From Diabrotica undecimpunctata (taxonomy: Eukaryota; Arthropoda; Insecta; Coleoptera; Chrysomelidae): a stretch of 64,000 bases of DNA. Made by a program: the position numbers and the translations under genes. Shown piece after piece: positions 50,801 through 64,000 of this stretch (position 1 is its first letter; every line of letters starts with the position of its first letter). The stretch lies in NCBI RefSeq assembly GCF_040954645.1, contig NC_092803.1, forward strand, positions 68,916,427-68,980,426, given 5' to 3'. The notes beneath the pieces are model-generated. The model had not been told where the DNA came from, made no database searches, and was given only the letters and a program-made list of their open reading frames with translations.

Positions 50801-51208
50801 CAAACTGTAATTATGACGTCATTACGTCAGTTTGCTCAAACTTGTTTGATCAAATATTTGACCGTCTGACACGGACTTTAGAGATTATTTAAATATATTA
50901 TAACTTCTCCTTTAGATCTATACAACCACCATTACAAGTCAATACTTAGTTCATTGTCTCGATGGTCTTTGCTTTTGGTTGGATTTTCTCTTTGTTTGTG
51001 TTTTGTTGTCCTGTTTAAGTTATTTACCTCTTCAGGACGTGGTTTGTTTTTTTTTGGGTTGGCTATTGTCACTGCATTGGTTCTACAGGTGGTTCGCTTC
51101 GTTGGATGTGTTCTGCGGAGGAGGATCCTGGACAATCAGAGGTGAATGTGTTGTTGAGCTAAAACGGTCCTTTTCAGAATTTTATTGGTTATAAACTGAC
51201 TGAATTTA

Positions 51209-51297
<89 letters not shown>

Positions 51298-54200
51298 CGA
51301 GGTTCCTACAGTCTCTGCCGCTTCTCGCATTTCGACCGCCATCGTTTTCTGTCCATCCATTCGTCTTCTTTGATGACTCTATCTCTCATTATGTGCTGTA
51401 CATTTCCTTTCCAGGCAACTTAAGGTCTTCCCCTTCTTCTTATTTGTTGTGGTATGTGGTATGAATTTAATTAATATATAATAAGTATATAAATTGTGAA
51501 TCGCGTGAGGGCAGATGTGGCTGTATCCTCTGCAATAGACGGGAATCATTGTGCAATGGGATCGGGAAACCACAGAAAACCAATCCCTCCTTGTCTAGAA
51601 AGCTCGAAGTGGGCATTTACTGATTATTCTTTTTTTTCAGCTTTAATTTATCCATTGTTGGACATAGGTCTCCTCCAATTGCTTCCACGCTTTTCTATCT
51701 TTTGCAAATCTCATCCACTGCTTTCCAGCTACAGCTGTTATATCGTTTATGAGACCATCTATTGGTGTCTTGTTTTGCTACATGTGCTACCCATTGCCAT
51801 CTCAATGTCGCTATTTTTTCCATAATGTCGGTTACTTTAGTTCTTCGACGTATTTCGGTGTTGGGAATTTTGTCCCTGAGACTTATATTTAACATGGCCC
51901 TCTCCATGGCCCGTTGAGTTACTCTTAATTGTTCTGCCATTTTTCTTGTTATTGCCATAGTTTCCAATCCATAAGTTGCAACTGGTAGTATACAAGTGTC
52001 ATATTTTCGTTTGTGTGTATTGGGATTTTTCTGTCTTTTAAAATGAAGCTCAACTTACCAAAAGCGCCCATGACAATTATGTCCTTCTTTTAATTTCTAG
52101 TGTTTGATTTGAAACCCTAGATTTCAAACCCTAGAAATTTACTGATTATTACGGCGATAAAAGAGTGGAGTTGCCTCCAGGGTGCCAATATATTCATCAG
52201 GGAGTTCGTTGCTGGCAAGGGCCAGTAATTTATCGGGTAGGAAAGGGAGTTTGGGTTTAGGGCATCATTTGAATACATTGCCGGTGGATGAGCAGGTAGC
52301 TTTCAAGATGTTTTGGGCTCTGAAGTTTTGGCCACGGATGGTTTTGATTGTGTAACTCCTACTCAGAAAGGAGAGCCTCTTATTGATGGAGTCAATACTT
52401 TGTTCAATTACAATTATATATTATCCGCTCGTTACTCAAATTAGACAGACCTTTCACAGATATTACGATAACTTTATATTTTTAAATACATGTATAAATT
52501 ATCTCATCCATAGGCAATAAGATAAATCTCATGCTTAATAGATTACTAAACTTACTTCACTATGTCGTTCAACTTTCCCAATCCTGCTTATCTTATAACT
52601 TATTGAATTGTGTCTACTTTTTTCATTATTTCAGCTCATAATACCCCTGATCTATTTAATTTTATAGAAATTCAAAAAACTTAAATAAATCTTTACTCAA
52701 ATTATATTAAACTTACATTTTAAATACATGGAATACAAGAGATGGAATCTTTACCTTGGTTTGTTTTCTAAAAACACACTGTTGACCATGTCTTGAAAGT
52801 TATTGTTCTTTTAACAGTTAATTTCGATTTCCGGCATTTGAACTCAGTTGGCTGGCGTCTGCAGCCTAAAACTTATGTGAGTGCTGTTTCGAGTAGGGAC
52901 ATATTGTTTCCGGTCAGTTAAATCTGTAATCATCGACATTAGGTCGTTTATTTTAATTCTTTTAAGTATGTTATATTCAATTTAAACTCACCCTTGGTAA
53001 TGTGGTTATATAGCAAGTATTTCAAAATAAATAACCTTTACCAAATTTTTTAATTAACAGTCAAAATTTCACCGCGTTTTTCTTAACTTAGTGTGATTAC
53101 TTACTTTTCAGGTTCACTGAATATTGTCTGATAAGACCTAAAACGTTCGTTCTAAACAAATCTATTGTAATCCATTTGAATTTTTTTATTTAATTTTTAA
53201 TTAAATATACACCAATTACAACAGAAGTTTTCACTTCAATGTTAAAGCTGTTTAACTCTTCTGGTATAAAGCCAACTTCCGGAAACTCTCCCACTTTAAG
53301 TTTAAGAATAAGGAGATATCGCAAAACAGATATACGAAAAGAAGACAGAGTACCGACCTCCAACCTCGTTTTTTCTCTGTACTCTGTCGTCGTATATGTT
53401 ATCCTCAATTAAGAAGGGATTATCAAGTTAGACAAGAGGCATGTAAACGAGGAATGGAATGGGATCAGATCATATATAGGGTACAATGGCAGAAATCTTT
53501 GGCATCATATAGGGGGGCATTAAAAAAATCGGAGAAACAATTCAAGAATAATAAGAAAACACCCAATACAAGTAATTTACCTAGTAAATCCTAAATGTAT
53601 TGTATATATTGTAATGAATTATGATATGTAGTTTACTTAACCGACACGTAACGGTACTTCATATTTGTTGATTAAATAAAAAGAAGTATTTTCCTGTGGT
53701 AATGCTATGTTATCTAGTTTATTCAATGAGAATAAATCACAATTTCAATTAAAAATATTTGATTTTTCGATTTCCAGGGCGGGAAAGTATTTTAAGAACA
53801 ATTCCCGAGCTGTAAATCAAAGGTCAAATAATATAAATTAAAATCGTGGTTTATTCCAATTAAATTTACTTTTAATGAACGGGTGACATACTTTTAGAGA
53901 TATTAATTTAAGACTAGCTGAATTTAAAAAAAAAAAACACATTCAAAAACTAAACAGGTGTTTGTATACTTTTCACCTAAAATCGGTTAAAAAACGTTTT
54001 AAAAATACAAATTTGATGTGTTTTTAGAAGCCCGCCATGTGAGCCGTAAAAGGACTGGTTTGAAAATCGATGGTGGTAGCCAAGCCAAAAGTGGACAATT
54101 TCCCTTCGTAGCATCTCTCGAATGGGGAATCTTCGGTATCTACGAAAACGAATGCGAAGGCGTTATCCTTACTGAAAATTGGGTTCTCACATCAGCTGAA

Positions 54201-54322
54201 TGCGCCGATGAAGTCTCCAGGGTTGTAGCTGGTGTTACAGACTTGCATGCTAATGAAACAACAAACAAACAGGTTGCTGAGATCGAGCAAGCTTACTTAC
54301 ATCCCGAATACAATAGAAATGG
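41754..54322 (+). CDS. Serine protease homolog, gene 2 (5' two exons only; continues past the window)
   Basis: Exons 41754-41805 and 54028-54322 encode the first 115 residues plus two bases of codon 116. Residues 1-17 are a signal peptide (LKFFVLFALVAVAC). RKRTGLKIDGGSQAKSGQFP replaces the R-IVGG activation site region. NECEGVILTENWVLTSAEC has Glu75 in place of the catalytic His, as in gene 1. CEG replaces the usual CGG. Intron phases (1 and 2) and first-exon length equal those of gene 1, so the two are tandem duplicates. The exons for the Asp and Ser regions were not found up to 64000; if intron 2 is as long as in gene 1 they lie beyond it. Intron 1 is 12.2 kb and full of LINEs. Confidence 0.85.
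42020..42545 (-). pseudogene. RTE-like LINE, 3' part (split by Jockey-like insertion)
   Basis: The minus strand reads PFEYYGVTFTNRAEEHADIK, GNKAIGALNKIIKS and GGKCIKRRLKTKWLEEVKAE. It is the part after the RT catalytic box. Its RT half is at 45180-45620 on the same strand, the other side of the Jockey-like element. Confidence 0.75.
42570..45170 (-). pseudogene. Jockey-like LINE (endonuclease, RT, tail), frameshifted
   Basis: The minus-strand frames 45166-44933 and 45075-44314 give the second half of an APE endonuclease (SGGGVLVFVNK, VFGDYNLPN, FLDLVLSN). 44302-44114 is the linker (YPKSFLEYINDKR). 43952-43308 is the RT: SWKESYVVPISKNG, SQHGFHSKKSTATNL, VMYTDFSKAFDRVNH (motif A), GVPQG (motif B) and MLADDL, after which a stop follows. 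The tail is readable down to about 42600 as HNVFNIPFHRTTYG-type sequence. The order and motifs fit the Jockey/CR1 group. Several frameshifts; 5'-truncated. Confidence 0.88.
45180..45625 (-). pseudogene. RTE-like LINE, RT part (split by Jockey-like insertion)
   Basis: The minus strand reads EAMDLLKIPTKFIKLVEMTL, a damaged QGDPL box, then VIAFADDIALIVISKSEL (catalytic FADD near 45335). It continues into 42545-42020 after the Jockey-like element. Confidence 0.78.
45626..46610. other. No recognised feature
   Basis: AT-rich intron sequence. The only ORFs are short and lack recognisable motifs. Confidence 0.45.
46615..47430 (+). pseudogene. RTE-like LINE, RT and tail (split by I-clade insertion)
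   Basis: The plus-strand reading with shifts gives INLKKALDR and then IWKCLKKIRVENNITEIFKA near 46780-46890 (damaged RT motif A region). Near 47310-47430 it reads EMRFLRKIKVIIRRDTIRNT, then LIETIIGE. The same frame resumes after the I-clade element at 49064 as ERRLGWDGCMHRINKEPPRS. The middle is not readable. Confidence 0.75.
47432..49075 (+). mobile_element. I-clade LINE inserted with a 12-13 bp target duplication
   Basis: AATTATAGGTGAA before 47431 and AATTATAGGCGAA after the poly(A) near 49070 are the target duplication (one difference). The element is 5'-truncated within the RT. It ends AAATAAATAAAAAAAAAA. Confidence 0.85.
47457..48752 (+). CDS. I-clade LINE: RT C-terminus plus RNase H, open frame of 431 codons
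   Basis: It begins in the RT thumb (TAKFLGMWFDQQLTWQEHIK) and passes through a connector (LIRSKLDYGSIAYASAS). Then comes an RNase H domain: IYTDASKGELGVGV (first Asp, about residue 238), YTAELFGLLKAI (Glu), LILSDSLSAVKAM (second Asp) and WIPSHIGIEGNEEAHTSA. In the last motif the usual Asp of GNE-x-AD is His, so the RNase H active site lacks one ligand. The frame is free of stops but truncated at the 5' end. The true C-terminus, which usually has a zinc knuckle, appears cut short by the TAG at 48750. The ATG at 47457 is simply the first in frame. Confidence 0.85.
   Translation: MLPFKPTAKFLGMWFDQQLTWQEHIKQTILTCHKRLNLMKTLANRNWGSDQETLLRIYKTLIRSKLDYGSIAYASASKTLLKKLDSIHNAGIIIALGAFRTTPSESILSEAGEPPLNYRRIYLALAHATSIASNIKKPIYCNTFNNKYINYYNNKPRAPKPYYETIRLYSSRLNIQFPTVFQTNTNNYLPCTIEQPKVITALSIYNKHETSPIIFKVKLNSILDQQYNEWIKIYTDASKGELGVGVAVVTPNDPFQYKLLLNSSIYTAELFGLLKAIKQVNIKNIPCCLILSDSLSAVKAMQNVYPKHPIEKIIRAELTKAQENFRRVHFPWIPSHIGIEGNEEAHTSARNAITSDASETECRSITGDLKVYFKNSAWNREWNDSSLELRKDIKSDIFSWKSTARSRRCQTIITHLRLGHCRQTVDKHAIQ
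49064..49140 (+). pseudogene. RTE-like LINE, continuation after the I-clade insertion
   Basis: IIGERRLGWDGCMHRINKEP continues the frame interrupted at 47430, which proves the nesting order. Confidence 0.8.
49145..49520 (+). pseudogene. Penelope-like fragment with internal deletion
   Basis: The plus strand reads GYVDDVFMSEYSDSAH, with the catalytic YVDD, then soon GIYKLYYQYYDATYIGF (one stop inside, TAG at 49449) and RTLQERDHF, the GIY-YIG core. In an intact PLE these are about 200 residues apart, so the middle has been lost. Confidence 0.7.
49521..50245. other. No recognised feature
   Basis: AT- and pyrimidine-rich sequence, no ORF with motifs. Confidence 0.45.
50249..50877. mobile_element. 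MITE with perfect 34-bp inverted ends and TTA target duplication
   Basis: The ends begin AGTCCGTGTCAGACGGTCAA and are exact inverse copies for 34 bp. TTA at 50246-50248 and 50878-50880 is the target duplication, which points to the PIF/Harbinger group. Internal repeats of TTTGATCAAA occur near both ends. The 77-codon minus frame inside has no safe match. Confidence 0.88.
50881..51211. other. No recognised feature
   Basis: Linker between the MITE and the next (TA)n tract. It has no recognised element; its small ORFs lack motifs. Confidence 0.4.
51212..51295. repeat. (TA)n tract
   Basis: TA dinucleotides ending at the C-terminal remnant of an RTE-like LINE. Confidence 0.98.
51296..51465 (-). 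pseudogene. RTE-like LINE C-terminal remnant
   Basis: The minus strand reads KGKTLSCLERKCTAHNER, and in the shifted frame DRKRWRSKCEKRQRL near the end. Lys/Arg-rich and resembling the tail of RTE-like LINEs. Confidence 0.55.
51625..52110 (-). pseudogene. RTE-like LINE fragment (post-RT region)
   Basis: The minus-strand frame 51967-51695 reads QLRVTQRAMERAMLNISLRD and NTEIRRRTKVTDIMEKIATL, closely like the tail of the LINE at 38496-39775 (VTRMAMKRQMLGVSLRDRI). CPTMDKLKLKK lies at the very end. Part of the Arg-rich segment is missing. Confidence 0.85.
52111..53395. other. No recognised feature
   Basis: Intron sequence. 52140-52400 is GC-richer and may be a remnant of an unidentified element. 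Confidence 0.4.
53396..53595 (+). pseudogene. Unassigned coding remnant
   Basis: An open plus-strand stretch reads LRRDYQVRQEACKRGMEWDQ and continues IIYRVQWQKSLASYRGALKK to a stop at about 53593. The composition looks like real protein, rich in Arg, Gln and Trp, possibly the C-terminus of a retroelement polyprotein. Not identified. Confidence 0.3.
53596..54027. other. End of intron 1 of SPH gene 2
   Basis: AT-rich; ends with acceptor GTGTTTTTAG. Confidence 0.5.
54028..54322 (+). CDS. SPH gene 2, exon 2
   Basis: From EARHVSRKRTG to HPEYNRNG. The donor is GG-GTAAGC, phase 2 as in gene 1. Carries the LTSAEC signature with Glu in place of the catalytic His. Confidence 0.92.
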
Positions 54323-54548
54323 GTAAGCGGTCAAAACTTTTATTCACATTTTCTATATTTCCCTGTCTATATTGCTGCCTTATTTCTTATAATTTTTATT
54401 TTATTCAAGGTATTTTCTCAATTTTATTTTATTATTCTCGTCTTAAGCTTCCATTTCATTTTTTCTTCTTCTTAGCTCTAGGTTGTCGTGCTAGTATTTC
54501 ATATTTCAATATTTATGTCTATCTGATCATCTAAATTGATTTTATACT

Positions 54549-56280
54549 TTCTCTTTTTTTTATTTAGAAAAAACATATAATCCACATCAACCACGCAGGG
54601 TTATTAGTAGAGTAACGTACACAAGAGTTCATTTTATTTACATTAAATAGATGTATATAAACATAAATCTTTTAAATAATTTATTACATGGTCAGTGTTT
54701 ATGGTTAAAATGGTTTTGATGTCTTCTGAGATTCCATATTTTCTTCTTGTTTCTTCATGGTACTGGCAGTCAATCAGAATATGCTTCACCGTCAATGAGA
54801 GAGAACAGTTTCTGCAGGTTGGAGAAGATTCTTTGTTAATTAAGAATTTATGGGTCAGTGCAGTGTGTCCAATTCTTAGTCGGTTAGTTATTACTTGGTC
54901 CCATCTATTGGATGGATTATTTAATATGGTCTACACAAGGGGATAAATATCATATAATTTGGTTCCTGAATCTCTCCAGTAGTCTTGCCATATGTTCATA
55001 CAGTTGTCTTTAATTAGGTTTTTGAAATCGGAGTATGGGTAATTTCTTGATTTGGTTGTGTATTGTGAGTTTATTTGACTTGTGTTTACTAGGTTGTCCA
55101 CTTTCTCATTTCCAGCTATTCCTACATGCGACGGTACCCAGATAAATGCTACTTCTTTTCGAGTTGATTCAATTATATTTATCTCATTTTTTATAGCCCG
55201 AAATATTGGATTTGTAGGGTATATTTGTTTTACACCTAATAGAGCATTTAATGAATCAATGACACATTTATTCTCACTACCATTTTGAAGAAAATTAAGG
55301 CTTCTAAAATGGCTGTGGTCTGGCCTGTGAGGATGCAGCAGTTTGTAGGTATGGACATAGTGTGAGTAGTGTATTTACAGTAGTATGCAGCAGTGTGTCC
55401 GTCATGAGCTTTAGAGGCATCACTGAAAAGTTGATGGATTGTTGGATTGTCCATGGAGAAAAATTTACACTGACGTAGAGATCGATTTAGTTTAGTCATA
55501 TCAAAGTTGGAATATTTTATTCGTTCTATAAGGGGAGTACTATTTTTAGGTAGTTTTCTAGAGCCAATACTGGGATGGCAAATTTGGGAGAATACTGGAT
55601 AATTTTCTGTGCTGATATTTTCCCTATATAGTTGAAGGATAGTTGTTGGCGTCTAATATACAGAGGTGGTTCTCTGGCTAAAACTATTAATACGACTAGT
55701 TCTGAAGGCACCCAATGCTAATCTCAAAGTTGTAGATTGTATGCTATTTAGTTTTTTTTAAAGCAGTTTTGCTTGCAGCACCGTAAGATATGCAACCGTA
55801 ATCTAGTTTACTTCTAATTTATTAGATAATATTTTAAGTATTTTTAACCGGTTTTGGCATGCTTGTTGTAATTTATTAATATGCACATTTCAATTTAATG
55901 TTTTATCGTAAGTTAGGCCTAAAAAACTTACTTCCGTTGACTGCTTTATAGGTAAATCATTTAATGTTAAATTAATTGTATGGTGATTGTTATTTTTACT
56001 AAAAATTACATATTGAGTTTTTTCTGCAGAAAAATTGAATCCGGTTTGTAATGCCCAGTTTTAAAGTCGATTTAACATAAGTTGTAATATATTTGTTGCT
56101 GAAACTAGGTTATTAAATTTGGTGTAAATAACAATATCATCCGCGTAAATGCTAGCTTTAATAGGAGCTCTAATTACATCTATGATCCTATTAATAGGGT
56201 GCCGCGGCATCCCTATAGATGGAAGTACTGAACATGCAGATAACATTGTTATCCTTGCAAACTTGGAAATAGACATTAGA
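54549..56280 (-). pseudogene. I-clade LINE (RT plus RNase H), degraded
   Basis: On the minus strand, SIYADDIVIYTKFNN (about 56165-56120) is the catalytic YADD. VSFLGLTYDKTLNWNVHINK is the thumb. LRLALGAFRTSSINSF is the connector. LFSDASKAHDGHTAAYY (55430-55380) starts the RNase H. VAFIWVPSHVGIAGNEKVDN (near 55150) holds the last RNase H motif, with its Asp. It ends with CRNCSLSLTVKHILIDC, a Cys/His knuckle, near 54800-54750. A pyrimidine run at 54549-54561 is the poly(A) end. Multiple frameshifts. It lies in intron 2 of SPH gene 2. Confidence 0.88.
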
Positions 56281-56562
56281 AAAAAACTGAATATTTTAGA
56301 ATCAGAATTTTTATATTAAAATCCTCCAATCGATGTCACTAATAAGTTCTCCTCTATTGGTGTTATTTTTACCGCTTCAAGTCTATTTCGAGAAATGGCA
56401 GTTTTAATAACTAACGTCAAAAGTAAAACTTACCATCGTTTCTGTCTTACCACTTCTTATAAGGAGTAAAATCCGTTCTTGGACCTCCCATTCAAAAGAT
56501 GACTTTTTGAATCCCTAGTTTTAAGTATTGCTGTTAACAGTATATCAGTTTGGGGACTCCGG
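56281..56562. other. No recognised feature
   Basis: Linker between the I-clade LINE and the hAT-2 end. Confidence 0.4.
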
Positions 56563-56715
56563 TATAGTGTTGCCCAAATGCAAGAACAAGACGAGACTTA
56601 GACAGTCTTGGTCTTGGTCTTGCACCAATATACCTGGTCTTGGTCTTGGTCTTGGTATTGCACTCCCAGTCTTGGTCTTGGTCTTGGTCTTGCAGCAAGA
56701 GTCTTGCAAGTCTCG
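56563..56715. repeat. Probable hAT-2 terminus with TCTTGG hexamer repeats
   Basis: TAGTGTTGCCCAAATGCAAG starts the interval and is followed by about twelve TCTTGG units with interruptions, ending near GTCTTGCAAGTCTCG. Short repeated CTTG/CAAG boxes are common subterminally in hAT elements, and the transposase gene lies next to it. The other end was not found in the window. Confidence 0.6.
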
Positions 56716-56853
56716 CAAATACCCATTAGCCTATTGCTATTTACTAAACGTTACTTTAGATCTTAGAACAACGTAACACAGTAGGTACATTTTAAGCTTG
56801 AAATAACAGCCATAAAAAGACCAAACAAATTAATAAATGTGTAAACAACTGAT

Positions 56854-56932
56854 ACTGGGTGGGGTGTGAACCCACTATCTAAGCGATCCGTGCCTATGCT
56901 CTAACTAACTGAGCTATCTACCATGTCCCACG
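56854..56932 (-). repeat. tRNA-like sequence (SINE head)
   Basis: The minus strand has TAGCTCAGTTAGTTAGAGC (A box, 56898-56916) and GGGTTCACACCC (B box, 56862-56873). The acceptor stem does not pair convincingly and no clear anticodon stem is visible. It adjoins the palindromic repeat at 56950, so it may be the head of that repeat family. Confidence 0.55.
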
Positions 56933-56949
56933 GGAGTCAATCTTGTTCT

Positions 56950-57213
56950 GAAGCTATTTTCTTGTGGCATTTTAAATTAATTACTATTTAAATGGGAATA
57001 AGCCACAATTAAAGGTTAAAATACGTTTATTGACGTTTCAATTTCCACTTCGGAAATCGTTCTCAAAATACAAACATTAGTAAATTAAACAAAAAACAAA
57101 ATTTGTTTAATTTACTAATGTTTGTATTTTGAGAACGATTTCCGAAGTGGAAATTGAAACGTCAATAAACGTATTTTAACCTTTAATTGTGGCTTATTCC
57201 CATTTAAATAGGA
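56950..57213. repeat. Two inverted copies of the 2040-2205 repeat, forming a palindrome
   Basis: 56960-57090 (minus) and 57095-57213 (plus) are inverse copies meeting at an A-rich centre near 57090. The plus copy is almost identical to 2045-2155. Confidence 0.9.
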
Positions 57214-57451
57214 GTGAATAAACGTTTGCTTTTAACAAACTTACGTATGCACAAACATGGTTAACAAACAAAACAACCAAATTCATGACATAAACTTGAA
57301 TGTATTTTAAAGAACATTATCTGTCTAGAAAGGGATTAATGTATTCTCACCTTATATGAAATGGAATAAAAGAGTTATATAATTTGCCATTTATTTAAAT
57401 AAAAAATAAAATACAACACAGTGCACAATAGCCTTTAACATTACTGTTACT

Positions 57452-63822
<6,371 letters not shown>

Positions 63823-64000
63823 GTCAAATTGTAAACTTCACACTCCGAGAACAACAAGGATTAGATCAAAAACAATTATTACATTAGACTCGAAGGAAAG
63901 CTTGATTGGGAATGAAGTTTATTTATAGTGATGTCGAAAAAGTAACTATTCGTTACTATCTAATACACTAAGTACCGAATACCAATATATCGGTATTTTG
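63823..64000. other. hAT-2 5' flank
   Basis: TAGTGATGTCGAAAAAGTAA at 63926 looks like a hAT-type end reading to the right, so either another element starts here or it is a subterminal box of hAT-2. The window ends before this can be decided. Confidence 0.35.

Noticed and set aside
56854..56932. A tRNA gene on the minus strand
   Set aside because: Boxes fit, but neither the acceptor nor the anticodon stem pairs convincingly and it adjoins a repeat.

Overview
The window looks like nuclear DNA of an insect, most likely a beetle. It is AT-rich, has spliceosomal introns with GT/AG ends, carries two host genes of the secreted chymotrypsin-like serine-protease fold, and contains a typical insect mix of mobile elements. 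No operons or ribosome-binding sites are present. The beetle assignment is inference from the overall repeat and protease flavour. No species marker was seen.

Host genes. Two paralogous plus-strand genes encode serine protease homologs (SPHs). Gene 1 is complete: four exons (9371-9422, 22741-23038, 33554-33750, 33808-34061) join in frame to 266 codons plus stop. Gene 2 has only its first two exons in the window (41754-41805, 54028-54322); its 3' exons must lie beyond 64000. Both have a 52-nt first exon coding the signal peptide, the same intron phases (1 then 2) and a TATA box about 47 nt before the ATG. Both have Glu in place of the catalytic His, and gene 1 also has Thr in place of the catalytic Ser. 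They should therefore be non-catalytic secreted proteins. Introns 1 and 2 of gene 1 (13.3 and 10.5 kb) and intron 1 of gene 2 (12.2 kb) are packed with transposons.

Mobile elements by region. 1-1615: Penelope-like element (PLE-1) with a 147-bp inverted copy of its own 3' coding end. 2225-3012: decayed IS630/Tc1-like transposase. 3096-4675: PLE-2. 4774-8466: two degenerate minus-strand APE-type LINEs, one with an ORF1 remnant. 9679-17459: foldback elements and two mariner-type elements with very long inverted arms. 17783-20014: hAT with BED finger. 21904-22439: MITE. 23431-29695: hAT end, two copies of a LINE with a restriction-like endonuclease (R2/R4/Dong type) and a PLE scrap. 29805-31463: duplicated MITE and TA palindrome. 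31464-32881: Tc1-like element, nearly intact. 34515-40740: LINE and PLE pieces, pogo/Tigger-like transposase, tRNA-derived SINE, RTE-like LINE and a mariner remnant. 42020-52110: nested LINEs (Jockey-like inside RTE-like, I-clade inside RTE-like), a PLE scrap and a MITE with TTA target duplication. 54549-56280: I-clade LINE with RNase H. 56563-63822: a hAT element whose two-exon, 670-residue transposase is open from end to end. Its intron has been colonised by PLE-3, a giant palindrome.

Cross-cutting pattern. At least sixteen (TA)n tracts of 50-190 bp punctuate the window and repeatedly mark the ends of Penelope-like elements. Between the end of the PLE coding region and the (TA)n there is a small hairpin module (TGA-rich box, short stem-loop, GAAA, often GCTCG). 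It resembles a degenerate hammerhead-ribozyme core, a motif known to be carried by Penelope-like elements. This PLE / hammerhead-like / (TA)n arrangement and the in-frame tripled palindrome of PLE-3 are the most unusual things here.
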